The position numbers and the translations under genes are program-made. 9,619 nt of DNA from Candidatus Dormiibacterota bacterium. GTDB lineage: Bacteria > Chloroflexota > Dormibacteria > Aeolococcales > Bog-877. The notes below the pieces were generated by a model. That model was not told the DNA's origin and made no database searches. It saw only the letters and a list, made by a program, of their open reading frames with translations. The stretch's first letter is position 1. Every line of letters starts with the position of its first letter. Shown here in pieces: positions 1 through 6,941 of the stretch. The stretch covers positions 1 through 9,619 of the forward strand of contig JASHRA010000127.1 of NCBI GenBank assembly GCA_030038765.1. The letters are read 5' to 3'.

Positions 1-1941
1 CCGAGCCAGGGCGAGCTGACCGTGGAGAGCCCCCGGGGCCGCGTCTACACCCGGCTTCCCCTGCTCGCCCTGGCCGGCCGGGACCTGCTCCCGGCCGGGC
101 TCCGGGTCAGGTCCCAGGCCGAGCCCTGGGGCCTGCTGGTCTCCGCCCGGGCCGGCGGGCGGCTGCTCTCCCAGGCCCGGCTGCGGGCCCGGCCCGACTT
201 CTTCACCGTCTCCTTCCAGGTCGTGCTGGGTCCGCTGCCGGCGCTGGGAGCGGAGTTCTTCTCCAACGGCGAGGAGGGCCTCGACTGGGCCTACGTCCGG
301 CAGGGGCTGAGCCCGGACCCCAGGGGAGCGCTGCTCTCCACCAGCCCCAGCGTCCGGGTGGGCCCGGGGACGACCTTCTCGCCCCCGCCCCTGGACCTGC
401 AGCTGGAGACCGCCGCCGGCTGGCTGGGCCTGGGCCTGGTCCAGGTGCCCGACGCCAACGCCATGGAGCTGGGCCGGAGCGGCGCCGTCTCGGTCGACTA
501 CCCGCTGGCCACGCTGGCCGGCTTCCGTGACCGGGGTGCCGGGGGCCGGGTCGCGGGCACGGTGGCGGACGCCACGCTCGGCTTCCCCAGCTTCCTCTTC
601 AGCTTCGCCCAGGGGCCCTGGAGCGGCCTCCTCGCCTACCATGCGGCACTCCAGCGCCTGGGCTACGCGCCCCAGGCGGCGCCGCCCGGGAGCTGGCCCG
701 CCTGGTGGTCCTGGCCGATCGTGGACACCTGGGGCCAGGAGGTGGTGGACGGGATCGAGCGCCGCTCCCCGCGCTACACGGCGGCCTGGGCGGAGCGCTA
801 CGCGGCCGGCTGGCAGGCCCGCTACGGCCAGCGCCACCTGACCCTCGTCCTCGACTCCCAGTGGCAGGCCCGGGTCGGCGAGGCGGAGCCCAGCTACCGC
901 TTCGGCGGGGTGGCGGGGATGCGCTCCCTGATCGGCTCCCTCCACGCGCGCGGGCTGCACGTGCTGCTCTGGTGGCCGCTCTGGGTGCGGGGGCCGAGCT
1001 GCCAGGACGCCAGGCGACGGACCGGCGCCGACTGCCACTTCCGCCCCGGCTCGGCGGAGCGGGAGCCGGGGGGGCTGATCGACCCCACCGCGCCCGGCTT
1101 CGCGCGCTGGCTGCGGCACCAGATCACGATCGCCCTGGGGAGCGGGCCCGGAGACCTCGACGCCGACGGTCTCAAGATCGACTGGGGCCAGCTCACCCCC
1201 GATCCCAACCTGGTCCACCTGCAGCGCCCCTGGCTGGGGGTGGGGGCGGCGGCGCTGCTCCGCTACCTGCGCCTCGTCTACCAGGACGCGAAGGCCGTCC
1301 ACCCGGGGGCGCTGGTGGAGTCGAGCGCCGTGGCTCCCCAGTTCGGCGGCACCCTGGACATGCTCCGCCTCTACGACGCCCGCGGCGAGGCCCGCTGGCA
1401 GCTGCGGGCGAGGATCATCTCGACCGCCGACCCCGGCACCCTGATCGACGGCGACGACTGGCCGGTGCGGTCGGGGCAGGCGGTCGCCCACGCCGTCACC
1501 AGCACCGTCTACGGCGTCCCGGCCAGCTACTTCCTGACCCGCTGGTACGACGGGGTCCCCATCACCACGCGCGAGGCTCGGACCCTGGGCACGATCATGC
1601 ACCTGGCCTCGGAGAAGGGGGAGGGGTATGCCCGGGCGGGCGCGGACGGTGAGTGGGTCTACCTGGTGCGGGGACGGGTGAGGGCCAGAACCCTGGGTCA
1701 CGACACCGCCGTCGCCGTCTACCCGGCGTCCGTCTGCGGGCCCGCGCCCCGGATCGAGGTGGTGAGCGCGCGCGACCAGCGTCTGGCCGTGCCCGGGGCG
1801 ATCAGACGCTCCCCGGTCCGGTTCTCGGCGGGGCGCCCGGAGACGCTGCCGGCGCGCCGCGGCGGCTGCGTCCCCCTTCCCCGGACGCCGCGCCTGCGCT
1901 CCGGGCGCGCCTGGCGGGTCGGACTTCGGGATCTCGACTGA
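1..1941 (+). CDS. TIM-barrel glycoside hydrolase, GH31/GH36-like (5' partial)
   Basis: The frame is open from base 1. A GTG at 22 is possible but has no convincing ribosome site, so the gene probably starts outside the window. The N-terminal ~200 residues look like the beta-rich domain that precedes the barrel in these enzymes. Barrel signatures follow: LVLDSQWQ (Asp codon 853), then LHARGLHVLLWWPLW near 940-990, then DGLKIDWGQ. The Asp at codon 1180 is in the K-x-D position of the catalytic nucleophile in retaining clan-D and GH31 enzymes. RLYDARGEARWQ supplies Asp 1375 as a plausible acid/base; this is inferred from position after the nucleophile. The likely role is hydrolysis of alpha-glycosides, substrate unknown. 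No membrane segment is visible in the part present. The C-terminus is a small beta-type domain rich in Arg and Pro. The exact GH family is uncertain; the hydrolase assignment is fairly sure. Confidence 0.75.
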   Translation, partial: PSQGELTVESPRGRVYTRLPLLALAGRDLLPAGLRVRSQAEPWGLLVSARAGGRLLSQARLRARPDFFTVSFQVVLGPLPALGAEFFSNGEEGLDWAYVRQGLSPDPRGALLSTSPSVRVGPGTTFSPPPLDLQLETAAGWLGLGLVQVPDANAMELGRSGAVSVDYPLATLAGFRDRGAGGRVAGTVADATLGFPSFLFSFAQGPWSGLLAYHAALQRLGYAPQAAPPGSWPAWWSWPIVDTWGQEVVDGIERRSPRYTAAWAERYAAGWQARYGQRHLTLVLDSQWQARVGEAEPSYRFGGVAGMRSLIGSLHARGLHVLLWWPLWVRGPSCQDARRRTGADCHFRPGSAEREPGGLIDPTAPGFARWLRHQITIALGSGPGDLDADGLKIDWGQLTPDPNLVHLQRPWLGVGAAALLRYLRLVYQDAKAVHPGALVESSAVAPQFGGTLDMLRLYDARGEARWQLRARIISTADPGTLIDGDDWPVRSGQAVAHAVTSTVYGVPASYFLTRWYDGVPITTREARTLGTIMHLASEKGEGYARAGADGEWVYLVRGRVRARTLGHDTAVAVYPASVCGPAPRIEVVSARDQRLAVPGAIRRSPVRFSAGRPETLPARRGGCVPLPRTPRLRSGRAWRVGLRDLD

Positions 1942-1963
1942 GGAGCACGCCCGAGCCCGCACC

Positions 1964-1969
1964 TATACT
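1964..1969 (+). promoter_or_regulatory. Putative -10 box TATACT upstream of the phosphotransferase gene
   Basis: TATACT matches the bacterial -10 consensus at five of six positions and stands out in very GC-rich surroundings, 23 bases after the stop of the hydrolase gene. The same hexamer occurs before tRNA-Leu and clpP in this window. No good -35 is seen at 16-18 bases. A start near 1976 would give a leader of about 120 bases. Confidence 0.45.
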
Positions 1970-2012
1970 CGGCTCCGAACGCCTCGCGTTCGCGCTCTAC
2001 GTGGGCCCTGAG

Positions 2013-2078
2013 CTGCCGGAGGGTGACGGCTCCCCTCACGGCAGGGCTGGTGGTGCCGGGCCCGGTCAGAGCGGGCCC
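2013..2078 (+). promoter_or_regulatory. Two strong hairpins in the leader of the phosphotransferase gene
   Basis: Hairpin 1 pairs CTGCCG (2013-2018) with CGGCAG (2039-2044). It continues as GAGGG (2019-2023) with CCCTC (2033-2037), bulging only A2038 around a nine-base loop. Hairpin 2 pairs GGGCCCG (2058-2064) with CGGGCCC (2072-2078) around a seven-base loop, and ends five bases before the ribosome site AGGAGG (2083-2088). A further GGGCCC at 2003-2008 could compete for either arm of hairpin 2, so an alternative fold exists. There is no U-run, so this is not an obvious terminator. It could be a translational control element or chance structure in GC-rich DNA. It matches no riboswitch class I know well. 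Confidence 0.35.
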
Positions 2079-2096
2079 CTTCAGGAGGCAGCGCCC

Positions 2097-3170
2097 ATGG
2101 GCGCAGAGGAGCCCGCGAGCACGACCCTGGCGGAGGTCCGCCGGGCGGACCACGGCCACGCCCTCCGGCCGCTGCCCGATCCCGACTACCTGCTCCGCCT
2201 GGAGGCCTCCTGGGTGCTCGCGTTGCCCGAGGTGGCGGCGGGCCGCTGGCGGCCGGTGCGGCTCAGCGGCTGGCCCCTCAAGTGGGTCCGGGGCTCGCGG
2301 GTGCTGGCCGTGGACCTCAGCTACCGGGACGGGGCCGGCGAGGGACGCCTGGCGCTGGTGGTGAAGGCCTACTCCAAGCTGGCCCAGGCGGAGGCCGCCC
2401 AGCGCGCCCTGGCGGCGCTCTTCGAGTCCGGCTTCAGGCCGCCGGCGGGCCAGCTCGTCCCCCGTCCCCTGGCGCTCGACCGCGCCGCCCGGGTGCTGGT
2501 CCAGGAGCGCGCCCTGGGCCAGCAGTGGATCGAGCTCGTGCTCGGCGGTGAGGCCCCGCGCGCCTCGGCGGCGGCGGCGCGCTGGCTGGCGGCGCTGCAG
2601 CGCTGCCACCCACCGGCGTCACCCGTTCCCCTGGAGGCCGACGCCGACCGGGTGCTGCGGCTGGGGCGGCGCCTGCGACAGGCCTTCCCCGAGGCCGAGG
2701 CCATGTGCCAGCTGGCTCGGCGGGTGGCGGAGGAGATCCGCCGCCCGAGCATGGAACCGGTGCCCTCGCACGGAGACTTCCATCCCAAGAACCTGCTGAT
2801 CCGGGGGGAGACGGTGGTCGGGGTCGACCTCGACGGCTTCGGCCTGCGCGAGCCGGCCGCCGACGTCGGCGACGGGATCGGGCAGCTGGTGGCCATGTCG
2901 GAGCTGCGGCTCGGCTCGGCCAACCTGGGGGCGGCCGCGGCGCAGCTCTTCTGGGCCGCCCACCGGGATCTCTCCGACCCGCGCATCGCGCCTCCGCGGA
3001 TCGGAGTCTTCGTCGCCCGCACCTACGTCCAGGCCCTCCACTACGCCCTCTGCTACCGGGGCGGCCGCCGCACCGACCTGCTCTTGGAGTGGTCCCGGCA
3101 GGGCGCGCGCTGGCTGGCAGGGGAGGGGGAGGCGGTGCTGGCCGAGCTGGCGGTGGGCGCGCCCGGCTGA
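2097..3170 (+). CDS. Aminoglycoside/choline-kinase-like phosphotransferase (APH family)
   Basis: A 357-residue protein with the protein-kinase-like fold of small-molecule kinases. K90 in ALVVKAYSK is the likely ATP-binding lysine. HGDFHPKN (residues 225-232) is Brenner's motif, with catalytic D227 and metal-binding N232. VGVDLDGFG (D244, D246) is the counterpart of the kinase DFG segment. The family transfers the ATP gamma-phosphate to a hydroxyl of an aminoglycoside, choline, a sugar or another metabolite; the substrate cannot be told from sequence. Nothing ties it to antibiotic resistance here. The ATG is chosen because AGGAGG (2083-2088) lies eight bases upstream. The frame is open further upstream but lacks such a site, and that stretch holds the leader hairpins. 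The last 118 bases overlap the convergent epimerase gene. No signal peptide or membrane segment is present, so it is cytoplasmic. Confidence 0.85.
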   Translation: MGAEEPASTTLAEVRRADHGHALRPLPDPDYLLRLEASWVLALPEVAAGRWRPVRLSGWPLKWVRGSRVLAVDLSYRDGAGEGRLALVVKAYSKLAQAEAAQRALAALFESGFRPPAGQLVPRPLALDRAARVLVQERALGQQWIELVLGGEAPRASAAAARWLAALQRCHPPASPVPLEADADRVLRLGRRLRQAFPEAEAMCQLARRVAEEIRRPSMEPVPSHGDFHPKNLLIRGETVVGVDLDGFGLREPAADVGDGIGQLVAMSELRLGSANLGAAAAQLFWAAHRDLSDPRIAPPRIGVFVARTYVQALHYALCYRGGRRTDLLLEWSRQGARWLAGEGEAVLAELAVGAPG

Positions 3171-4153
3171 GACCAGGCCGGGTCGGAGTTCAGGCGCGGC
3201 TGGGCCGCCGCCTCCAGGGCGCTCCGCTCCTGCTCCTCGGTGAAGCCGTGGCTCAGCGCCGGCAAGCCCCGGGCCCGGTCCCAGGCGAGGACGCGGGCCG
3301 CGGTCTCGGCCAGAGGCGTGGCGGGCAGGCCGGCGGCGCGCGCCCGGGCCGAGCTCCGGAGCTGGCTCGCCCAGTTGGAGCGGACCAGGGGGAAGAGCGC
3401 TGGCAGCTCCCGGTCCTGCACCTGCACCAGCTCCACCTGGCTGCCGGCCACCCGCGCGCAGGTCTCGATCAGGCCCCCCAGGGTGGTGGGCCGGGCCGGC
3501 CCCACGGCCTGGAAGGCCCCCGGGCGCCGGTCCTCCAGGAGTCGCGTCACGAACTGGCCCAGGTCGTCCACGTCGAGCACCTGGACCGGCTGGCGGGGAT
3601 CCGCCGGCAGCGCCACCCGGCCGCCCCAGGCAGCCCGCCTGACCCAGTAGGTGAACATGTCGGAGGGGTCGTGAGGGCCGGCCACCTTGCCCGCCCGCAC
3701 GATCGTGGCCCGCTCGCCGTAGCGGGCCACGAGGTCGTCCTCGCAGGCCACCTTGAGGGGCCCGTAGGTCTCCCCGTCCAGCTCCTCCGCGTCCCTCAGG
3801 GGTGGGCGCCTGGGGGTGTCCTCGGTCGCCCCCGGGCGCAGTCCCTCGCGGCGGTAGACGGCGTGGCTGGAGATGAACAGGTAGCGTTCCACCCGGTCTC
3901 CCAGGGCGTCCATCGCCTGACCCAGGTGGCGGGGCACGTAGCCGCTGACGTCGGCGACGCAGTCCCAGCGCCCCCCCTCGAGGCTGCGGTAGTCGCCCCG
4001 CTCCCGGTCGCCCGGCCGGCGCTCCAGTCGGGGGAACAGCTGGGGCGCGCTGCGGCCACGGTTGAAGAGCGTCACCTCGTGGCCCCTCGCCAGCGCCGCC
4101 TCGACCACCGCCCGGCCGACGAAGACGGTGCCGCCCAGCACCAGGATGCGCAC
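3053..4153 (-). CDS. NAD(P)-dependent epimerase/dehydratase-like protein (extended SDR)
   Basis: The protein has 366 residues. The N-terminus carries the Rossmann nucleotide-binding loop GGTVFVG (residues 7-13), followed by GHEVTLFNRG, as in the atypical/extended SDR proteins annotated as NAD-dependent epimerases. FISSHAVY (93-100) holds the active-site Ser region, and YGPLK (Y130, K134) is the YxxxK catalytic pair. VLDVDDLGQFV (192-202) is the usual substrate-domain segment. The substrate is probably a nucleotide sugar or related metabolite, not determinable here. The start is GTG with no Shine-Dalgarno site, and a -10-like TAACGT ends six bases upstream, which suggests a leaderless mRNA. 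The recognisable fold ends near residue 318. The remaining ~48 residues are Ser/Pro/Arg-rich, and about the last 39 are antisense to the phosphotransferase gene, so this tail may have arisen by loss of an earlier stop. Confidence 0.85.
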   Translation of the reverse strand: MRILVLGGTVFVGRAVVEAALARGHEVTLFNRGRSAPQLFPRLERRPGDRERGDYRSLEGGRWDCVADVSGYVPRHLGQAMDALGDRVERYLFISSHAVYRREGLRPGATEDTPRRPPLRDAEELDGETYGPLKVACEDDLVARYGERATIVRAGKVAGPHDPSDMFTYWVRRAAWGGRVALPADPRQPVQVLDVDDLGQFVTRLLEDRRPGAFQAVGPARPTTLGGLIETCARVAGSQVELVQVQDRELPALFPLVRSNWASQLRSSARARAAGLPATPLAETAARVLAWDRARGLPALSHGFTEEQERSALEAAAQPRLNSDPAWSQPGAPTASSASTASPSPASQRAPCRDHSKSRSVRRPPR

Positions 4154-4159
4154 CTGCCC

Positions 4160-4165
4160 ACGTTA
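4160..4165 (-). promoter_or_regulatory. -10-like box TAACGT, leaderless arrangement for the epimerase gene
   Basis: On the minus strand TAACGT (TANNNT pattern) is followed by six bases and then the GTG start. With the usual spacing, transcription would begin at the first base of the start codon. The absence of a ribosome site there agrees with this. Confidence 0.4.
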
Positions 4166-4213
4166 GCGTGCGCCCCGACGGGCGTCGCCGTCCGCCGCGA
4201 CTCCGGGAGCTGC

Positions 4214-4219
4214 TAGCAT
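4214..4219 (+). promoter_or_regulatory. Putative -10 box TAGCAT upstream of the exported protein gene
   Basis: TAGCAT lies in the 98-base divergent spacer, 32 bases before the chosen TTG start, and a second TANNNT (TAGGCT) is at 4223-4228. No convincing -35 is seen. Either would give a short leader containing the GGGGAG ribosome site at 4241-4246. Confidence 0.35.
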
Positions 4220-4251
4220 CGCTAGGCTGAGGGAGTTCCTGGGGAGCCACT

Positions 4252-5613
4252 TTGCCAGGTGGGCGGGGCCGGATGCTGGGGCTGGCCGTCGTCGGCGCCA
4301 CGCTCGCGCTGAGCGGCGCGCCGGGCCTGGTGGCCAGGGCCGGGACCGCGCCATCGCTGCACGCCCCGCCCAGCAGCCTGGAGGCATCCTGGCTGCTCCG
4401 CGGCGCGAGCCTCTCCCGCGCTCTCGGGACTGCGGTCAGCGGACTCGAGGACGAGGGCGGGACCATGGTCACGTTCGGCGCCCCCGGGGAGTTCGAGAGC
4501 CAGGCCGTCACCGCCACCAGCTCGGACCAGTTCCAGGTCGCGATGGACAGCTTCCGGGGCGCCTCGGCCGCCGCCGCCTCGTACCGGTCGACCGTGGCCC
4601 AGCTCGGCGACGCGCTGGCCCTGACCGGCATCGGGGAGAAGGCCAGCATCGAGACCAACGAGCTCTTCAGCGAGTGCGAGGGGACCCTGGAGGAGGCCAA
4701 GCAGGAGCTCTGCCACCTGCTGCTGGAGCGGGAGGGGACAGAGATCGTGGCCGGGGAGGTGGCCGTGCTCAAGGGCAGCCAGGTGCTGACGATCACGCCC
4801 ACCCTCACCGCCGCCGGCAAGGCGGCGCTGGTCCAGGACCAGCCGCCGGCCGGCAGCACCAGCGGCTCGGTCCAGGCCCTGCTCGGGCTCTACCAGGCGG
4901 ACGACGTCACCCAGCCGGAGGCCATGGCCCGGGCACTGGCCGCCCGACTCACCGGACGGTCCGCCTCCCAGCAGTACCTGGAGATCCCCAAGGGGGGGAT
5001 GAACCCCTGCGGCTACTCCGACTCCGTGGTGGGCTCCAAGCTCAAGGCGTCGCACGTCACCTCGCAGAACGTGCCCTCGGACGCACCGCCCGCCCTGGCC
5101 TGCGATTACTCCACCTCGCTGGGCCTCTTCCAACTGGACACGGTCAGTGACTACCAGCTGGCCCACGCCGTCCCCGCCATGACCCTCGCCTCCTGGTTCA
5201 CCAGCCAGGCCGGGTCGGGCGGGGCCTGGTACGCGGGCGCCGACACCGCCATGGGTGGCGTGGGCGGCGAGGACTTCACCATCGTCGCGGCGGAGGCCGG
5301 TGATACCCAGAAGACCGGCTTCGGGGTCCTGATGGAGAGCACCAGCAGCGGCAGCATGCCCGACCCCTACAAGCTCTGCAGCGAGGAGCTGCAGTGGTTC
5401 ATGCGGGCCGCGCTGCCCCAGGAGAACGGCGACTACGTCCACGTCGACACCGGCCAGGGTTCCGGGCTCTTCTTGTTCCCCAAGCACTGGGCCGAGTACA
5501 TAGCCCAACGCTGCTACTACATCGCCACCGATGGGCAGGACGAGCCCCAACCGATCCCGGAGACCTACTGGGGGCCACTGCCGGACCCGTCCGGCGGGCC
5601 CTCGGGTTGGTGA
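4252..5613 (+). CDS. Exported protein of unknown function with six cysteines
   Basis: I do not recognise a family for this 453-residue protein. The start is taken as TTG at 4252 because GGGGAG (4241-4246) lies five bases before it and an in-frame TGA at 4228 excludes anything much further upstream. An ATG at 4273 is the alternative. The N-terminus is a classical signal peptide: Arg-rich start, hydrophobic core around residues 9-27, and a probable cleavage site ARA|G after residue 30. There is no lipobox and no later membrane segment. The mature chain is Ala/Gly/Ser-rich and mildly acidic, with Cys at 142, 154, 253, 284, 376 and 421. The even number in an exported protein suggests disulfides. 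The C-terminal third is richer in aromatics (Trp, Tyr), consistent with a folded domain, and the end is Pro/Gly-rich. It is transcribed divergently from the epimerase gene, with no evident functional link. Confidence 0.7.
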   Translation: MPGGRGRMLGLAVVGATLALSGAPGLVARAGTAPSLHAPPSSLEASWLLRGASLSRALGTAVSGLEDEGGTMVTFGAPGEFESQAVTATSSDQFQVAMDSFRGASAAAASYRSTVAQLGDALALTGIGEKASIETNELFSECEGTLEEAKQELCHLLLEREGTEIVAGEVAVLKGSQVLTITPTLTAAGKAALVQDQPPAGSTSGSVQALLGLYQADDVTQPEAMARALAARLTGRSASQQYLEIPKGGMNPCGYSDSVVGSKLKASHVTSQNVPSDAPPALACDYSTSLGLFQLDTVSDYQLAHAVPAMTLASWFTSQAGSGGAWYAGADTAMGGVGGEDFTIVAAEAGDTQKTGFGVLMESTSSGSMPDPYKLCSEELQWFMRAALPQENGDYVHVDTGQGSGLFLFPKHWAEYIAQRCYYIATDGQDEPQPIPETYWGPLPDPSGGPSGW

Positions 5614-5646
5614 GGCGGGGAGCCCGGCCGGACCCGGTCCCTGCTC

Positions 5647-5660
5647 GACGCTATCGCGTC
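5647..5660. terminator. Small inverted repeat between convergent genes, weak terminator candidate
   Basis: GACGC and GCGTC flank a four-base loop. The repeat lies between the stop of the exported protein gene (5613) and the 3' end of the minus-strand tRNA-Arg (5679), where a bidirectional terminator would be expected. The stem is only five pairs and neither strand has a T-run, so this is weak. Confidence 0.2.
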
Positions 5661-5678
5661 CTTGCCCCGAGTGTGGGA

Positions 5679-5755
5679 TGGCGCGCCCAGAGGGATTCGA
5701 ACCCCCGCACCCAGATCCGTAGTCTGGTGCTCTATCCGGGCTGAGCTATGGGCGC
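5679..5755 (-). tRNA. tRNA-Arg (anticodon ACG), CCA encoded
   Basis: Read on the minus strand, all four arms fold. The acceptor is GCGCCCA with TGGGCGC (seven perfect pairs), and the D stem is GCTC/GAGC. The anticodon stem CCAGA/TCTGG encloses loop CTACGGA with anticodon ACG (plus-strand bases 5718-5720). The variable loop has four bases, and the T arm is GGGGG-TTCGAAT-CCCTC with one G-T wobble. The discriminator is G and the 3' CCA is encoded at 5681-5679. ACG reads CGN arginine codons after A34 is deaminated to inosine by TadA. A -10-like TAGAAT lies just upstream. Confidence 0.97.
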
Positions 5756-5768
5756 CTGTCCGCCCCCG

Positions 5769-5774
5769 ATTCTA
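5769..5774 (-). promoter_or_regulatory. -10 box TAGAAT for tRNA-Arg
   Basis: On the minus strand TAGAAT (five of six matches to TATAAT) ends 13 bases before the mature tRNA 5' end, leaving a leader of about seven bases for RNase P to remove. At a 17-base spacing the upstream hexamer is CCGACC, which keeps only the GAC of TTGACA. Confidence 0.5.
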
Positions 5775-5802
5775 GACCGCCGCCGAGGCGAGGTCGGCCG
5801 CC

Positions 5803-6051
5803 CTAGCTGAGGCCGAGCCCCGTCCCCGGCTGGTCCAGGGCGCGCGTGGCCGCGATGCGGCAGCCGAGCTGGTCCAGGGCGGCGTCGAGCTCCTCGCGCA
5901 GGCCGCCCTCCAGTGCGACCGGGCGGTTGTCCAGCTCCCGCAGCAGGGCGGACAGCTGGAGCGCCTTCTGCTCGATCTTGGCCACCGTCTCGCGCGCCTC
6001 CCTGCCCAGGCCTGGTTGGGGTTCCGCTACTTCCACCGCTCCTTCCTCCAT
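5803..6051 (-). CDS. Small helical protein of unknown function
   Basis: The 82-residue product has no family I recognise. Charged and hydrophobic residues alternate in a helical pattern from about residue 16 to 71, with no membrane segment and a single Cys, so a small cytoplasmic helical or coiled-coil protein is likely. The opposite-strand frames across the same bases translate to Ser/Arg/Pro-rich sequence typical of shadows, which favours this strand. The start is uncertain. The ATG at 6051 has only a weak GGCGG upstream, while the ATG at 6105 would give 100 residues but also lacks a ribosome site, and a TAGCAT -10-like hexamer overlaps it. The gene follows yggT on the same strand, with 79 bases between the yggT stop and the upstream ATG. 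It could be co-transcribed with yggT or use its own promoter. Confidence 0.5.
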   Translation of the reverse strand: MEEGAVEVAEPQPGLGREARETVAKIEQKALQLSALLRELDNRPVALEGGLREELDAALDQLGCRIAATRALDQPGTGLGLS

Positions 6052-6184
6052 GGAGAGGCCGCCGGCCCGCACATCCCCGGGCCGGCCCCGCCAGCTTGGG
6101 CGCATGCTATCGCCGGCCAGGAGCGCTGTCGAGGCCCCTCCGGGGACCGTAGCGGCCCCTGCCAGTCCGTTCCGTTGAGCCGCA

Positions 6185-6643
6185 CTAGGGGAGGATGCGG
6201 GCGCGACTCTGGAGCGGGCTGGTCAGGAGCCGGAGCAGACGGATCAGGACCAGGGCGGCCAGCGTGTAGACGACCAGCGCCACCAGCGCCGGCCAGAAGG
6301 CGGTGTGGCCGACAGTCGGCGCGCCGGCCGAGAAGAGGCCGCTGAACGGTCGGGCCAGGCTCCCGCCCACCTTCTCCACGACCTGGACGAAGCCATCGTG
6401 GCTCAGGGCCAGGGCGCGGAAGAGGAAGTCCAGGCCGAGGAAGGCGTCCACCACCAGCGCGCAGACCCAGATCAGTTCCCCGAGCCGCATCCCCAGCAGA
6501 CCGCGGCGCGCCGCTCGCCGGGGCGGCGCCGTCTCCACCGGGGCGCTCTGCGGGGGCGTCTCGGCAGGTCTCGCCGGGTAGCGCTCCGCCGTGCCGCTGC
6601 CGCTCGCCCGCTGCTGCCCGGAAGGGTCGTAGTTGCTGCTCAT
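6185..6643 (-). CDS. YggT-family integral membrane protein
   Basis: This 152-residue protein has a disordered Ser/Pro/Gln-rich N-terminus (1-40), a basic stretch PPRRAARR, then two membrane helices at about 54-79 and 116-140. Between them FVQVVEKVGGSLARPFSGLF (85-104) is the conserved YggT-family segment, in which a helix end is followed by a PF-x-G-[IL]-F motif. The second helix, ending IRLLRLL, also fits. YggT proteins are small inner-membrane proteins linked to osmotic stress, division or cell-shape functions in different bacteria, but their molecular role is not settled. The ATG start is supported by GGAGG seven bases upstream on the minus strand. The gene is divergent from the tRNA-Leu/tig cluster. 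The N-terminal extension is longer than in minimal family members. Confidence 0.8.
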   Translation of the reverse strand: MSSNYDPSGQQRASGSGTAERYPARPAETPPQSAPVETAPPRRAARRGLLGMRLGELIWVCALVVDAFLGLDFLFRALALSHDGFVQVVEKVGGSLARPFSGLFSAGAPTVGHTAFWPALVALVVYTLAALVLIRLLRLLTSPLQSRARILP

Positions 6644-6808
6644 CGACCGTCCTCCGCTGACGCTGCCGGGAGCTGCCCCCGGCCGCACCCGGTTCGCACG
6701 CCCTGAACAACGCGGCTCCGGGGAGGGTGTTTCGGAGGGAGGTACGGCGCCCCGGTGGCGGAGCCGGCGCCGGCCTCGGACCGGGTCTCGGGCGGGGCCG
6801 GGGTTGGC

Positions 6809-6814
6809 TATACT
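6809..6814 (+). promoter_or_regulatory. -10 box TATACT upstream of tRNA-Leu/tig
   Basis: TATACT sits in the 204-base divergent spacer (6644-6847), 33 bases before the mature 5' end of tRNA-Leu. It is identical to the hexamers before clpP and the phosphotransferase gene. No clear -35 is present. Apart from this box I see nothing else definite in the spacer. Confidence 0.5.
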
Positions 6815-6847
6815 CGCACGGCGCTGCGGCGGCCCCGCAACCGGTCG

Positions 6848-6931
6848 GCGCGGATGGCGAAATGGTAGACGCGCGGGGCTTAGAACCCCGTGGGGCAACC
6901 CGTCCGAGTTCGATCCTCGGTCCGCGCACCA
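6848..6931 (+). tRNA. tRNA-Leu (anticodon TAG), CCA encoded
   Basis: An 84-base class II tRNA. The acceptor is GCGCGGA with TCCGCGC (seven perfect pairs). The D arm is GCG/CGC around a loop with the conserved GG. The anticodon stem CGGGG/CCCCG encloses loop CTTAGAA with anticodon TAG at 6881-6883. The long variable arm has a GGG-GCAA-CCC stem-loop as expected for leucine, and the T arm is CCGAG-TTCGATC-CTCGG. The discriminator is A, normal for tRNA-Leu, and CCA is encoded at 6929-6931. It ends ten bases before the first possible tig start, so the two are very probably on one transcript. Confidence 0.98.
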
Positions 6932-6941
6932 GCACTCGCGT

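Noticed and set aside
2043..2082. T-box riboswitch before the phosphotransferase gene
   Set aside because: The 14-base T-box core is interrupted by an insertion, no specifier Stem I is evident, and the downstream gene is not a tRNA-linked or amino-acid gene.
2565..2600. Run of GCG/GCC triplets resembling a repeat
   Set aside because: It encodes an Ala-rich stretch of the phosphotransferase and is ordinary for this base composition.
2619..4859. Very long minus-strand frame of 746 codons
   Set aside because: It overlaps three better-supported genes and translates to Gly/Pro/Arg/Ala-rich sequence without domains, a GC-rich shadow.
5531..5744. Small plus-strand frames containing MARPEGFEPPHPDP-like sequence
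   Set aside because: They run over the antisense of tRNA-Arg; this peptide pattern is a well-known false call caused by the T-arm of a tRNA.
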